NCBI GenBank assembly: GCA_024734495.1
Contig: JALMQS010000842.1
Coordinates: 124,001 to 188,000 of the forward strand
Direction: 5' to 3'
Origin: Forficula auricularia
Taxonomy: Eukaryota; Arthropoda; Insecta; Dermaptera; Forficulidae
DNA length: 64,000 nt
The notes below the pieces were generated by a model. It saw only the letters and a program-made list of their open reading frames with translations. It was not told the origin of the DNA and did no database searches. Positions 1 through 13,503 of the stretch are shown piece by piece; position 1 is the stretch's first letter; each line of letters begins with the position of its first letter. The position numbers were made by a program, and so were the translations under genes.

Positions 1-24
1 TCATTTTATTGAATATATTTTTAG

Positions 25-3000
25 ACATTCTCGTTTTGGTGGAACATTTGTTGTAAAAGATTTAAAATCAATTGGGGATCAAGATTATATAAGTCACAAA
101 CCACTTAACAAACTTTCTGATATATCTTTTGACAAAGGCAAAGTAAGTTCATTATTTAGCTATTAGTATTAATTTGGATTTATTTAATACTTTGTAAGTT
201 CATCTTACTTTTTTTAATACTCATTTGATTTTAATAGTCAAGTGTACGACGTCCAAAGAATCGTAGAGCTTTGGAAGATGAAAATCCTGAAAGACGTTCC
301 GCATTTACCATTAGATTATTTTTAAAGGAATTTTGCAGTGAATTTTTAAATGGCGCGTATAATTCATTTATGTATTACGTCAAAGTTTGTATCATATTTT
401 ATCATTTGACTATATTTTTTTTTTATATTTAAAATATCATTTATATTATTTTTTAGGATGATATTGTGCGTGCTAAAGCTCAAGCTAATGATGAGTCATA
501 TTATTTTATGGCTTTAAAATTTTTCATGGAATTTAATAGATCAAATAAATTTCAAGTCAAGCTTGTGAGGTAAATTTAATCCTATCCTTAACGTTGAACA
601 CCACTCGTCAAAGCATACATAATACATACAATTATTTTTCTATATATTTAGGTGCTACTACCTCGCATATTAACTTTTGTTCATCCGTTATCTAAACTAA
701 TTATTTTATATCAACCAAAATAATTTAATTGGAAATACTCATACTAAGCTTGCTTTAAGAATTTTTCTAGTATTTTAAATCAAAATGTTGCAAAATTAGA
801 GGTGCAGATGGTACATTAGCGAGTTGCTAAGCTCATAGTAGTTTCAATAAAAATTAAATAAAACTGAGTGGATATTGATGAGGCAGTCCAAAAAAAGAAA
901 ATAATTAATACTATCTTTTTATTCATAAACCGACGTTTACTACATTATAATTCTGCTGAGAATGAAATACAATATATTATTGTTACTGCCCAAGGGCGGA
1001 TCCAGGGGGAGCGATCGCCCCCCCCCCCCCCCCATAGAGGCCCGTGTCTGCCAAAAAAATTTGTAAAAAAAAACAACATTTTTTTATTAAAATTTTTTAA
1101 AATTGAAAATAAAGTTCTATGTGTGTGGGGGGGGGGGCGTCGTCTCTGACACATAGTTTTTTTTTACAAATTTTGGCGTCGTCTCTGTCACCCCCCCCCC
1201 CCCCCCCCCCCCGCTTGGGCAATTTGATCGCGGCACACTTTAAGTAGATCTTATATACATTCACCCCCAAGGACGGATCCAGGGAGGGGGCGATCGCCCC
1301 CCCCCATAGAGGCCCGTGCCTGGTCAAAAAAATTTGTAAAAAAAAAAACATTTATTTTTTTAAAAAAATTTTAAAATTGAAAATAAAGTTCTATGTGTGT
1401 GTGTGTGGGGGGGGGGGCGTCCCCGACCCCCCCCCATAAAAAATTCCTGGATGCGCACTTGTTACTGCCACTGAAAGAGGAGACAGAGGGGAATGTCCTT
1501 TTGGATTTCCTTCACTGACTTTCCAAAACCCTGAAGAAGAGGGAATAGCCTCCGAAACGTCGGTTTATGAATAAAAGGATAGTATAAATTATCTTCTTTT
1601 TTTGGACTGCCTCATCAATATCCACTCAATTACACTTATCAGTCCGTCCAAAAATTACTCCAATCTTATTAAATAAAACATTTAAAAATATTTTAAATAA
1701 TCTATTTAATGGCATCCCATAGGCATGAAGGCTACGAATATTATAAAATTAAACAATTTTAGTTTTGACTCACATTGAGGGTTGAGACGGTTTTTTTTTC
1801 TAAAATGATTTCAACTCGGTGTGAATTATGAGGGTTTTCAAAAGCATATTGACAGGCCATTATGATACTTCCCCGAAACGAAATAATATAGAGTTGTGGG
1901 GGAGTGTTTTATTATTCATTCATTAAGGCTGGGCTTTTATCACTATGACTTAAAAGTATGAACAATTATTTATTTATTTCAATATTGATAAAGTCAACTT
2001 ATGAATTTTTAAATCAAGTATTTGATTAAATTTTTCAATTTTGCATTTTGAGGTAACCACTAGCGCGAGGGTCCCGTATCATTGCTACAACTACAGCGGT
2101 AGCTACGCTCCCTGTGGAGATTTTTTTTATCTATTTCATATTATATATTCAATGTTAACAAATGTAGCGAAGATTACTCAATCTATTTCAATCAGGAATT
2201 AAGATTCCGCATTTCTCATCTCAATTGTTGATTGATCTTTTTCTAGTATCGAATTAGGCTAGCATGTTTGATTTTCGATATATCTCTGAAACAAAGATCC
2301 ATAAATCTTTATATAATTATTATACAAATTTGTATGTAAAATGTACAACATGAGTGATCTAATTTATTAAAAAAATCATTTATTGAAACTCAACATATTC
2401 CATTTATTTTTTTTAGTGAAACAATGACAGTCCAAAGTTTTCACTTTGTTCAAACTCAAATCGAAAAATGTTATGAAATGATGATAACTGATAAGAAAAA
2501 AATTCCTCTTTGGTCTCGACGGATGCATTTAGCTCTAAAAGCTTATCAGGTTTCTTATTAAAATTATTTTCCAATATTTATTAAAATAATTTTACTTAAT
2601 AAACTGGAAAATCCTTTTGGTTTAAATCAACTATTAAGAAATTAGAAAATTGGTTAAATTTTCTAATTTATTCAGAACGTTTCGGTTTTAATTCTGAAGC
2701 CGATATCATCTGATATATCAGGTAGTATATATCGTCAGCCCCCATGTGTAAATATTCTGATTTTTCACTAATGCCATTTTTCAATTAAATTTTTTACAAA
2801 CTTTCTATTGGAGAGACACAAATTTGATAGTATGATTAATTATACTTTAAACTTGAGGTAATGTAAGAAAATAGTGTATTATGGAAATTTTCAAATAACA
2901 ATAACTCAAAACAAGTTTTTTGCACATTCGTGGTTTTGACATGAGTGTAACAAATATATATACTTGGAGTCAACTCAGCCAAATTTAACTGGATAAATCA

Positions 3001-6000
3001 CTGTCTCCCAACCTGGAATCCGTGAGACCTAAAATATTTATTTTTTAGCCTAGATAGTGCATTTATCATTAAATTTTTTTTATATACTATTTATCGATTA
3101 TGAGATTAAGCTTTGAACAAGATCATCCTTAGAATTTCACAGCTGGTGAAATGAATTCAAGCTCAAAAATCACACTAAATATGTTAAGAAAGACAACATT
3201 CATCCAATATTCTAATTTCACTAAACGTGATCCAAACTGAAAGAATTTTCCATATGATCAACTTAACTACTAAACACAAGCAGAACTCAACTAAATTTTA
3301 TAATTTTAGGAACTTTTTACAAATCTCGCATGTATGGATAATTCCCAAGATGAAACAGTTAAAGAACCTTCGAAAGTTATTAAAAGCAATATATTTTATG
3401 TTGTAGAATATAGAGAGCTTATTCTAACTCTTTTGAAAAATTATGATGACATTAAAATGTCCAAGTAAGAAAAATTATTTTTTCTGGAAATTTCGATTTT
3501 TCTTTTCATAATACAAATTTGTTTGTAGATTATTTTTGAAAGATTTAATTGAGACATCTTATATATTCCTCAAGCTTCTTGAAAAGTTCTGTGGCCCTAA
3601 TGAATCTTTGATTGTTCAAAAAAAACAAAAGAAAATTAGAAAGAAAAGTATTTTTTTCTTTTATTTAATTTTATTTAACAGCATTATACTAATATACATT
3701 TTTTAGAATCAAGAAAACCTTCTGAAAAACCTGTAATTAATCAAGAAGCTCTTTGGGAAGAGATAAGTCCTCAAATTTCTACCATATTAGATAACAAAGA
3801 AGAAATAACAAAAGAAATGGTACCTTTTGATGCAACATCATCTACCACCATCGAAGAACAAAAGTAGCATCTATTTTTCTATAAATATTTTCAATTAATA
3901 TTTTTTATAAATAAATCATTACATTTTTTTTGTTTTCTAAGATATGATGCAATGAGAAAAATTCAAATACTTTTATATAAGAATCAATATGAAGAATCTA
4001 TTTCTCTTCTGAGAGCTGCAAGGTGAGATTTGTTACCATTTACGGATATATTTAATATATAATAATATAAAGTTTAATAACTATTAAAAAAAAAATATTT
4101 TAGAGAAGTTTGGCCTGAAAATGATAGTTTTGGAAAATCTGATATTTCCCCTTCGGAAGAATTTCTTGCACTACGAGAAATTTTCTTCGCAAATATTGGC
4201 AGTTAGTAAATTTATATATTTATTAATTATTATTTTTATGTTATATTTTTTAAATAAAAATAATTAAATTTTTATGCTTAAATATAAAACTGGTTTTCTT
4301 CTATTCTTTAATACTCAAAAGAAATTAAATACTTTAAAGAAAATAGGTAGCTTTTTTTCACTAAAAAAAATAACTTTAAAAATAAAAAAAAGAGTTAACA
4401 TTAAGGGTTCTTAAAAAATTTGAGCTCTGTCCGATTTGCATCATATTTTGCGCTGTTAGCCCTTAAGGCCTTATCAATTCAAAATAGGCTTGCTAACATG
4501 GTGCATGGTCAAGTCATGAGATTACCAATCTCATATTTTATAAATCATTCTCAAGCTCCCATTTCTATTTACTTAGTTTTGAAGCTTTCTAGGCGATATT
4601 TTACGTCCAAACAACTTCTTACCCTATTTAAGGCTCACATTGACTCAGATCTGTGGAGAGGAAGCTTCAAGCATCTCTTGCTACACTGGATGAAATTAGT
4701 GGCTGGCAGTAAAACTAAAAGGTCATGTAACCTTAACTAGCTGACACGATTTCCTAGCCCTTCGTAGAACCGTTGCCTCATGTTCTCTTTTTTATAGATA
4801 ATATCATTACGTCTCTTCAAATAATCAAATAAATTCAGCAGTCAATACTCCTTTGCTGTTAAATTGATACAAATTAAAGAAACGCATTCACCAACTCATT
4901 TATCCGTTTGGCTTCTAGAGATCAATCTCATTATGTATATATAAAAAAACAAAACAAAACAGACTGTTTCCTCTTTCCCACCACATATCACCTTTAATCA
5001 TTCAAGATCTGCATTTACAGGTACCTTCAGCTCTCACCCAATTTCTGAAATTTCTTTCTCATCTTTGCGGCACTCGATCCTGACTTAAAGGTGTTGCGCC
5101 TTCCTCTTTCTTTCTAATATTAAAAGGAATTCTAAACTATTTTCTTTTGATTTTTTTTACTAAGATTATTAATAAATTAAGCAAATTATAAAATATGTAT
5201 TCTTCAAGTGAAAGCATACCATCGCATAAGTCTTAAAAAATGTGACTCGCTTACTGTACAAGTGGGCGACCATTCAAAAACACTATGTTCTGTTGGTTGT
5301 TGCCCATCGAAATCAATCAATCAACGTTCAACTTAAACGCCATTAATGGCTGGAATCGATTGTTACGATCTAATGGCGATACCTACGTATTGGAAGTTAC
5401 AACCTCAATTTCCACTAGAACTATTAAGTGATATTCCCCTAATGGCATTGCTAATTCAGGCAGAAGGAGCCATTATCTCAAATGACAAATCTTTTATCAA
5501 ACAATTTAATGTTAATGATGGTCTGGATAATATTTTAAGAAATAAATGCTTTGCTACGGGTAAATCTATTTTTTTCAATAACGGAAGAAAATATTAAACA
5601 ACAAATTCAAATCATACAAGCTTTATTTTTGAAGAAATATATAGACAATTGTCAATTACTATTTATTTACTTTTCATATGTTTCATTAAATATCATACAT
5701 AATCTGAAATCATTTGTAAAGAATATGACTTATTCAAAGTTAAAATAGTTTGTAAAATTATAAAGCCAAAAATAGTCTGAAATCTATCATTTACTAATTT
5801 TAAATTAATTTAATATCCACTTGAAAAATCATCGTTCATTGTCCTAAGATCAATCACACATTTTTCTATCACTTGAAATTCATTTTATATTTCTTATATA
5901 TATAATTTTTATTTTTGGTACAATATTTAGACATTACAGTAGCAAAAAATTGAAGTTTTAAACAGGAGTATTTTTTTTATGGATTAAAAAATAAACTGCC

Positions 6001-9000
6001 AGAATAAAGTATTATTGTTCAAAAATGACCCCAAAACCAACAACAAGTCATGTCATTTATTAGATATTAAATTTTATAATTAAATATTTTTCTCAATTCA
6101 TGGATTTGTAATCTTTCTAAAAAGATATACTTATATATTATAAATTATTTGAAAAATCTCTTTAATAAAAAATATTTATCTCTAGACTACACAATATATA
6201 AGAAGTATTTTTTTCCACTAGATCAACTTTATTTAATCGTAGCTATCAAATAGCTAGAAGAAATTTAATAAATAATTTCACATATTCTTTTTATACTTTA
6301 TATTAATTGTTTTATAAAAATATCCACATTTAAATATACAGAAAAACATTCAGCAAGTATTAGAAATATTATAGTGGAACATTATAAAAAATAATAGAAT
6401 AAATTTGTCAACTTTACATAAATAAATGATGAATCAATACAATTAGACATACAAATTTTTCACTTATAATGAATTGTTTTGTGGATCATTGAACCAACCA
6501 AGAGAAGGCATTACAAAATGGATATTGTACAATAAATGTGGATAAAAAAACATAATAAAATTTATTTCTATACTCTTTAGGTAATTATTTCATATTTGAG
6601 TTATTTTTATTGATTGTATAATTAGTTCTTTAATTTTTAACAATAAATTTCTTTTATTATTGTGTCATTACAAACTTATTTTTCAAGATAAAAAATCTTT
6701 TCCATTTCATTTGAAAATTAACAAAAAAATAATAGAATAAACATAATTAAAGTTTCACTATTCATGTTTTCACTCGTATTAATAGTAAATAATTAAAACT
6801 GTTTATGTCCAAATCCATGTAATTGAGATATCTTAAAAAAAGAAAAAAAATCATCTTAAAACCGATATTTATACAAAACAAGTTGTTGGTCTTGGGGGTG
6901 GGCTTCAGGTCACCAAAGATCAGACATACTGGCAAGACTTCTTACTTCAACGTCTTGCTGTCTTGCATATTCTACATGACCCTTTATTCTTCTTCTTTGC
7001 TTAGAACAATGTTGAAATGTCATAGCAAGAGCTAAAGCAGCAGCAGCTGCTCCAGCTGCGAGAACTAGCATTCCTGGATGTGAACCTGTTTCTAATGTTT
7101 CATCTTCCTCAAATAAGTTGGTGTCGTTTTCAGCTATTAATTGACCAGGTGTTATTACTTCTCCTAGATATTCTGCTTCTGTATTTGTTGAGGGCCATAT
7201 ATTTCTAGTTATATTAGAAATATCATCGATTACTTCTGTAATAGATTCGGATGAATTTATTGAAGTAGACATTAGTGTAATATTAGGAGTAGAGTCATTC
7301 CAGTTTGGAACTAAGGTTGTTGCTATTGTTGAGTTATTATTTTTTTCAAAGCTACATTGGGTATCAATTATTAAATCTGGTACGCTTTGCAGAAAAATAA
7401 CTTTTTCACAGGGAAGAGGATTTCCACTTAATCGAATCACTCTTAATCTTGGAAGAAAATTTACAATATCTGGTCGAAGATTTTCAAGACCTGCATTAGC
7501 AAGACCTAACTCTGTTAAACGTCTTGCTGCAGCCAAGGCTGCGGAGTCTGCTAACCATTGTCGCGCTAATGAAGGACTACCATCAAGACTAAGCTTCTCC
7601 AGTCTTTCTGGAGAACGAACTGGAAAAGACATATCTCGATCCAATTGAGTTGCATTTGTTAAAAGCGATAGATCAAGAACCCGAAGTTGAATAGGGCCTA
7701 AAAGCGCATTGGATTCTAAAGTAACTAGGGGATTCCCAGACAAATCAAGAGTATGCAAAGATTGCATCGGAGCAAATGCTCCTTCTTCTATTGATTCCAA
7801 ATTTGTTTCTCGAAGATGAAGTTCCTTTAAACCACCTAAACCTAATAGATCTCCTCTTTTTAAACGAGATATTGAATTTCTCTGCAGATAGAGTGCGGTC
7901 AATCCCGAGGGAAGGCTTCGAGGTATATTATGTAATTCATTTCCTGATAAGAATAATTCTCGAAGCATTTCTAAACGACCAAGAGCATCTTCTTCTAGGT
8001 CAGAAATATAATTTTCACTTAAATCCAACCGCTGGAGTAATGGATAACTGTCAAGATCACCACATCTTATTCCTGTAACTAAATTACCGGATAGAGCTAG
8101 AGAACGAACAGATCTAGTAAGTGCTGCAGGTACATGTCGTAATCCAGCACGGGATGCATCCACTGTTCTCAGACGATGACCTGAACCAACTAAGACCATA
8201 AATTCACTTTGAAGAGGGGCTGGCAAACGATTATCTGCTAAAGATAACTCAGCCAGACCCACCAAAGGAGCGAAACTTCCAGGTGCGATTTCTGCAAGCT
8301 CATTTCCTGATAAATCTAAACGTTGAAGTTTAGATAAACCATCCAAACTTTTAGCTTCCAAACTATTGAGATGATTACTTGAGAGAGAGAGTTGCTGAAG
8401 GGAGCTTACAGCGGCCAATGCTCTCTCCCCTAATGTTAATAAAATATTATGACTTAAATCCAGAAGAACGAGATTATTTAGTCCTGTTAACCAGTTCAAT
8501 GAATTGATTTCATTCCAACTAACATTAAGCACCCTAAGTGCGACTAAGTTAGTTAATGGTGGCAACTCCGTCAGGTTGTTGTGAGATAAGTCCAGGACCT
8601 GCAAATTTTGTGATTTGTTAAATGAAACAAAACTAAGTGCATTTTTACTTAAATTTAGTTCTTGAAGAAAATTAAGTTCAGTTAACACTTTATCCTCAAA
8701 ATTCAAAAGGTGATTATTATTGAGTTGAACTCGCGTGATAAGTTTATGATTAATAAAAAAGTTCACATCTAGTTCAGTTAGAGAACGATTGCTTAAATCC
8801 AGAATAACTTGTCCAGCTTCAGAGAACTTCACTGTTACCACTAAAATGATTAATGTCCATAACTCCATTGTGATGTTCTTGCGATTAAACACATTCACCC
8901 AAACCATTCATGGCGGTCCTTATACACTAGTAATTAGTTTATAATATTTTGGATAATCATTTTAAATGTTTAATTTGAAAGTAACTTTAAAAAATTGCAC

Positions 9001-12000
9001 TGCTTTTACAGGTTGTTTTATTTATAACATAAAATTATTCAATCCAAATTATGGCATTTGATTGAAATGTTGTAGAGTTTTAAAAATGGATTTCTATCCC
9101 AGATCGGAACTGAATTGCTGATCCAATGGAGCTGCTTTGTCTCTCCAGCCTCCCCGCTGGGCACACGCAGGCGCACATCCCACCCCGAATAGCCGTCATG
9201 GATCGAATCACAACCCCCTCGCTTCTTTCTCCCTCTTCTTGCATTGGACTTTATAAACCCCCAACCATATAACAATCTTCCAATTACAAATCTTTCCAAT
9301 TTGTTTTTAATTTATTTTATTATCTATCATTATTTTGCATTGAGTAAAATATCATTTTAAAATTATTAACTAAATTTTTAAAGATAAAAATAAGTATTAA
9401 ACAAAACACAACTCTTTTATGAATGAGATAAAGAGGAAAAAAAACTTTTATGACTAAATAAAGGGCCGTAGCTGGAACATTTTTCGGAAGGGTCAAGGCT
9501 CCCTCTCTCGAAATATATTTAAAATAAACTGCAACGGATCGTTACTAAACTTTATCCAAAGTCATTTGAAATATCAATATTTTTATTCCTTTATTATTAA
9601 TCATATATTACTGCCTATTTGCGGTCCATGTTTAAAATAAAACAATAAAGAATTTAAAAAAGTACTATCTTACTCTAGACTCTAGAGTAAAGTACTTTAA
9701 AATATAATTTTACTAAAAACTTTATTTAACCTTTTTTGTGGTTCCCAAGGTCCTTAATTAGCATATTAAATTTCATCAAAATTGTTCAAGTCATTTTCAA
9801 GATATTTAGAAAAAACTACAAAAGTACTGAAATAAAGTACTAATGTTTGCAGGCCGATATGTGCCAAAAACTAATCAGCGCTTCATTTTATTAAAAGAAT
9901 GGTAGGTTTTCAATTTCATTTCAATCGGTTCAACGATGTGGAAAAAATCATGGACGAAAAAAACGATAACATCCATCCATCCGCACGCACTTCCAGAAAA
10001 AATCGCACTTTTTGGGCTCTCGACGAGACCCCATGTAATTTTTGGCAAAACTGTCACGTGCTAAAATTCAATCTAATTGAATACTACAATTTGTGACTTT
10101 AATTGAGTCCATGGGTTCCGTGGTCTTTACCTGAGGAGCCTTTGAAATCGCGCTTGGCGCGAGACCGATTACAATACTTTACGCATGGATAAAGTAAAAA
10201 TAATTATTTAAGAACTATTTAAAAGATCGTGGTCTGATGCATAAAGAGTTATGGCATTCATTTCATTCAAAATTAAAACGGGATCATATTAGTGTCGATA
10301 CAATGTGTCTGCCCGTCTGCCATGCCAGACCATTATTGTAGCTCGTAACAAAATAATAAAATTTGAAATTTACAAGTTATCTGTATTCATTTTCCCCGAA
10401 ACAAAAAAATCTAATTAAAATTTTAATCGACTGATTAATTTGAAGCGTGTCGAATTTTTTTTTTCTTTTTTAAGTGCCAAATCTCCCTGACGTTTTGGCT
10501 CCTCTCCACATATACCTGTGCTGAGTGTGTTTAGCTGTTTTTACACAGATATACGGGACCTACTTTTTAACGCCGGTTCCGAACGGCTAGTTTGGAAAGG
10601 TTACTAGGCAATTATACTCTTGGTAGGTTGACATTGCTTTCCAAGAGGAATTTTTTTAGAGATCTAAAATAATAAATATTTTTTTGTCATGGGGTGTGAG
10701 GTATTCTTGTAAAGTAAAATCCCATTAATAAGAATTAGATTGAATTTTTAAAAATTTGTTTCGCCTCTAATTGTAGAAAAGTCCCAAAAAACTCATTTTT
10801 AGCCGATTTTTGTACCCGTCGGGATTCAGAGGTGATTTGACTTAAAATTATGAAAAAAATACACAAATTCACTTATTTTCTCTTTATCTATGACAAAATA
10901 GAACGAATTTGATATCTCAAGTTAGATATAAGGCACGGAACCCTATGTATTAGAGTATAACTCGCACTTGGCCTGATTATCTGTTCCTAAAGAGATCACG
11001 AGAGATTGTCATCTACTAAATATGACCTATTATAGATAATTTTTTCTTTCATGTCAGAAAGGCTATATTTACCCATTCGGGAATAGAACCCGAGTGCCAT
11101 AAAATAACAATCCCTCTCAATGGCTACCCTGAAAGGTGGACTTTTCGCTGACATAATGTATTGCATCAAATATTTCACTCAATCAGCTCTGATTTAGTAG
11201 GTACATGACAATCTTTCGTGATTTCTTTACCAATTTTAAGAAAGCTGCCATCGGCAATTCAAACTTTTATTGTTTTTTAGTGTCTTCATATCAATAGTTT
11301 TTCGAACTTTTGTGCTCCCCCGGCCCCTTCCCCCTCAGTTATATTGTTCGCTTTGTTTCTTTTTTTTTATGAAAATGATGAGAGAAGGAGTTACACCAGG
11401 AGTTCTTGCTGTCCCTTTTGGCGTATACCATAAATAATTCCTTATTGGCGAAAATCAGTCGCTTTAATTAACGAGGGAAGTAATTGTATTATTCTTATGG
11501 AAGAATAGAATTTGTTTTTCTGGTAACTTTCTGCCAATAAATGTCAAGAGAAATGAATTTGTCATTACAATATATGTAATTAATTTCTAAATAACTCGAA
11601 TGTCTATGGTGATTTTCGCCAATATTCCACAAATAAGGACAGCCTCTGTAGAACTCCAACGATTCGAAACAGATGAACATGCCCCCCGACAGTACTGAGT
11701 AATTTTTAATATTATATTATATTTAAGTTTATTTATTACTTGGCGCAAGGATCGCCCCCTGGACCCCCAACCCACGGACCTGGCTCCCCCTCACTCCCCG
11801 CACCATGCACCCGTGCCCAACCCCCGCCCACCCGCACCCCACCCAACTCGGACCCCCACCCCGTACCACCCCACTACGCCTCTGGACCCTCACCTGAACC
11901 TCCCACTCCACCAACCTTGCACCTCCCACAAGTTAGAAGACATCTGATGTAAATATGAAATTTCATAATAATCCCTTCAGTCGTTTTTACTTAAATCGTG

Positions 12001-13472
12001 AGCAACTTTTCGCGAAAACCACGGAAACACACAGAAATACAGACAGACATTTTGTTGAGGGTGTTTTCGTTCATAACTTTGCTTGAAACTTGTGCAACCA
12101 AAATTTGGCGTGATTTGGACTAATGTACAGACAAACTTTAATTTTATATATAGACTAGGGCGGCTTTAACCTGAGAGCGTACAGAGTCTTAAAAAAGTTT
12201 TCACTTTTTTCTCCGATTTATGATTTAAATCTAAGATATTAATTCTAATAATATAATTCGATATATTAACGCTAGAAAGCAATCTCGTTGAATCTCTAAA
12301 AATGGAACTTTATAGGGGAGTCAAAAAATGATTTAAAACAGAAAGTTGTAAGTGTTTTGTACTAGTCAAACGATGTGGAATGCATGTTACTAAAAAACAA
12401 AACAGGAATGTCGACGTATCCATTTAATTCTCCTGATCCTTTTACAACATTTAGTGGAAAAAATATAAAAATTTTGAACGTCATATTTAAATAAAATATT
12501 AGTGTAGGAGAACCAGACCCAAACAAGTCGATGCAGTTTTTTTTTCTGATTCTAATAAAATATAAAAGTGACATTCGTATTTTTCCGAGATTCAGCAAAA
12601 TTGCTTTCAAGCGACGATATATATTTTCATCTTTTATTTTTATTAAATTTTTTTATAAAACGTATTTTTTTTTTTTAGATTCTTTAAATGATCTCACTGA
12701 TCAACCAGCACAAAATCCTGAAGAATCTAGTGAAGAGGGTATGTTGATTATCTCTAAATTTTCTAGAGTTAAGTATTCTTCATTAAAACTATATTAATTC
12801 TAGATGAGGAAGACGAAGAAGAAGAACTAGAAAGAAGCACTAATTTCGAAGAACAACATTTAAAATTTGGCGAATTTATAGGAAGGTATGGTTCGATTAA
12901 TTAAATGATTATGTATAATCTTAATCAGGGATGATTAAGAATAAATATTAATTTTGATTTAGTTAGGTTTTTTAAAATACTACTACTTCTTAATTTTCAG
13001 ATTTGGAGATCCTAAAGTCATTCAAGCATGCGCCACACTTTTAAAAAATTTTCAACAAAATTCAGTTTACACCAATCATTGCTTAATTAAATTAATGCAC
13101 CGTATAGCTTGGGATACAAAACAAACCCCATTATTTTTTCAGGCTTCATTATTTCGAACATTTCAACAAATTCTAAAAAATAAACAGCCCAAAAACAAGG
13201 TAACTAATTTGAATAACAAATATTTTCGTTTTATATGAATTATGTAATTTATCAATTTAACAATTAGTTTAGTATTAATTAATGTATTTGTTTCTTTTTC
13301 AGGAGTTGATCAAGTTTTCTCTTTTTATCATTCGCAAATTTGTTGAACTTGCTAAATCAAATTCCAAAATATATATGGAAATGCTCTTTTGGAAATCTAC
13401 TCGTGAATCCTACGAAATTGAATTTGGCTATTGTACTTATGAGTAAGTAAAAATTTGTTCGCAGTATTCATT

Positions 13473-13503
<31 letters not shown>

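Noticed and set aside
5346..5597. 83-residue open frame starting MAGIDCYDLMAIP in the timeout intron
   Set aside because: No family resemblance, overlapping unrelated frames, and the timeout exons splice cleanly past it (4201 to 12679).
7776..8078. 100-residue frame on the + strand
   Set aside because: Antisense shadow of the LRR coding sequence, whose leucine-repeat periodicity creates an open frame on the other strand.
9899..10096. Overlapping 60- and 65-residue frames on both strands
   Set aside because: They lie inside repeat R1 and are not preserved in the copies at 45667 or 55290.
11740..11952. Proline-rich 70-residue frame
   Set aside because: Arises from the C-rich tract; low complexity, no flanking splice signals, and similar tracts occur in transposons nearby.
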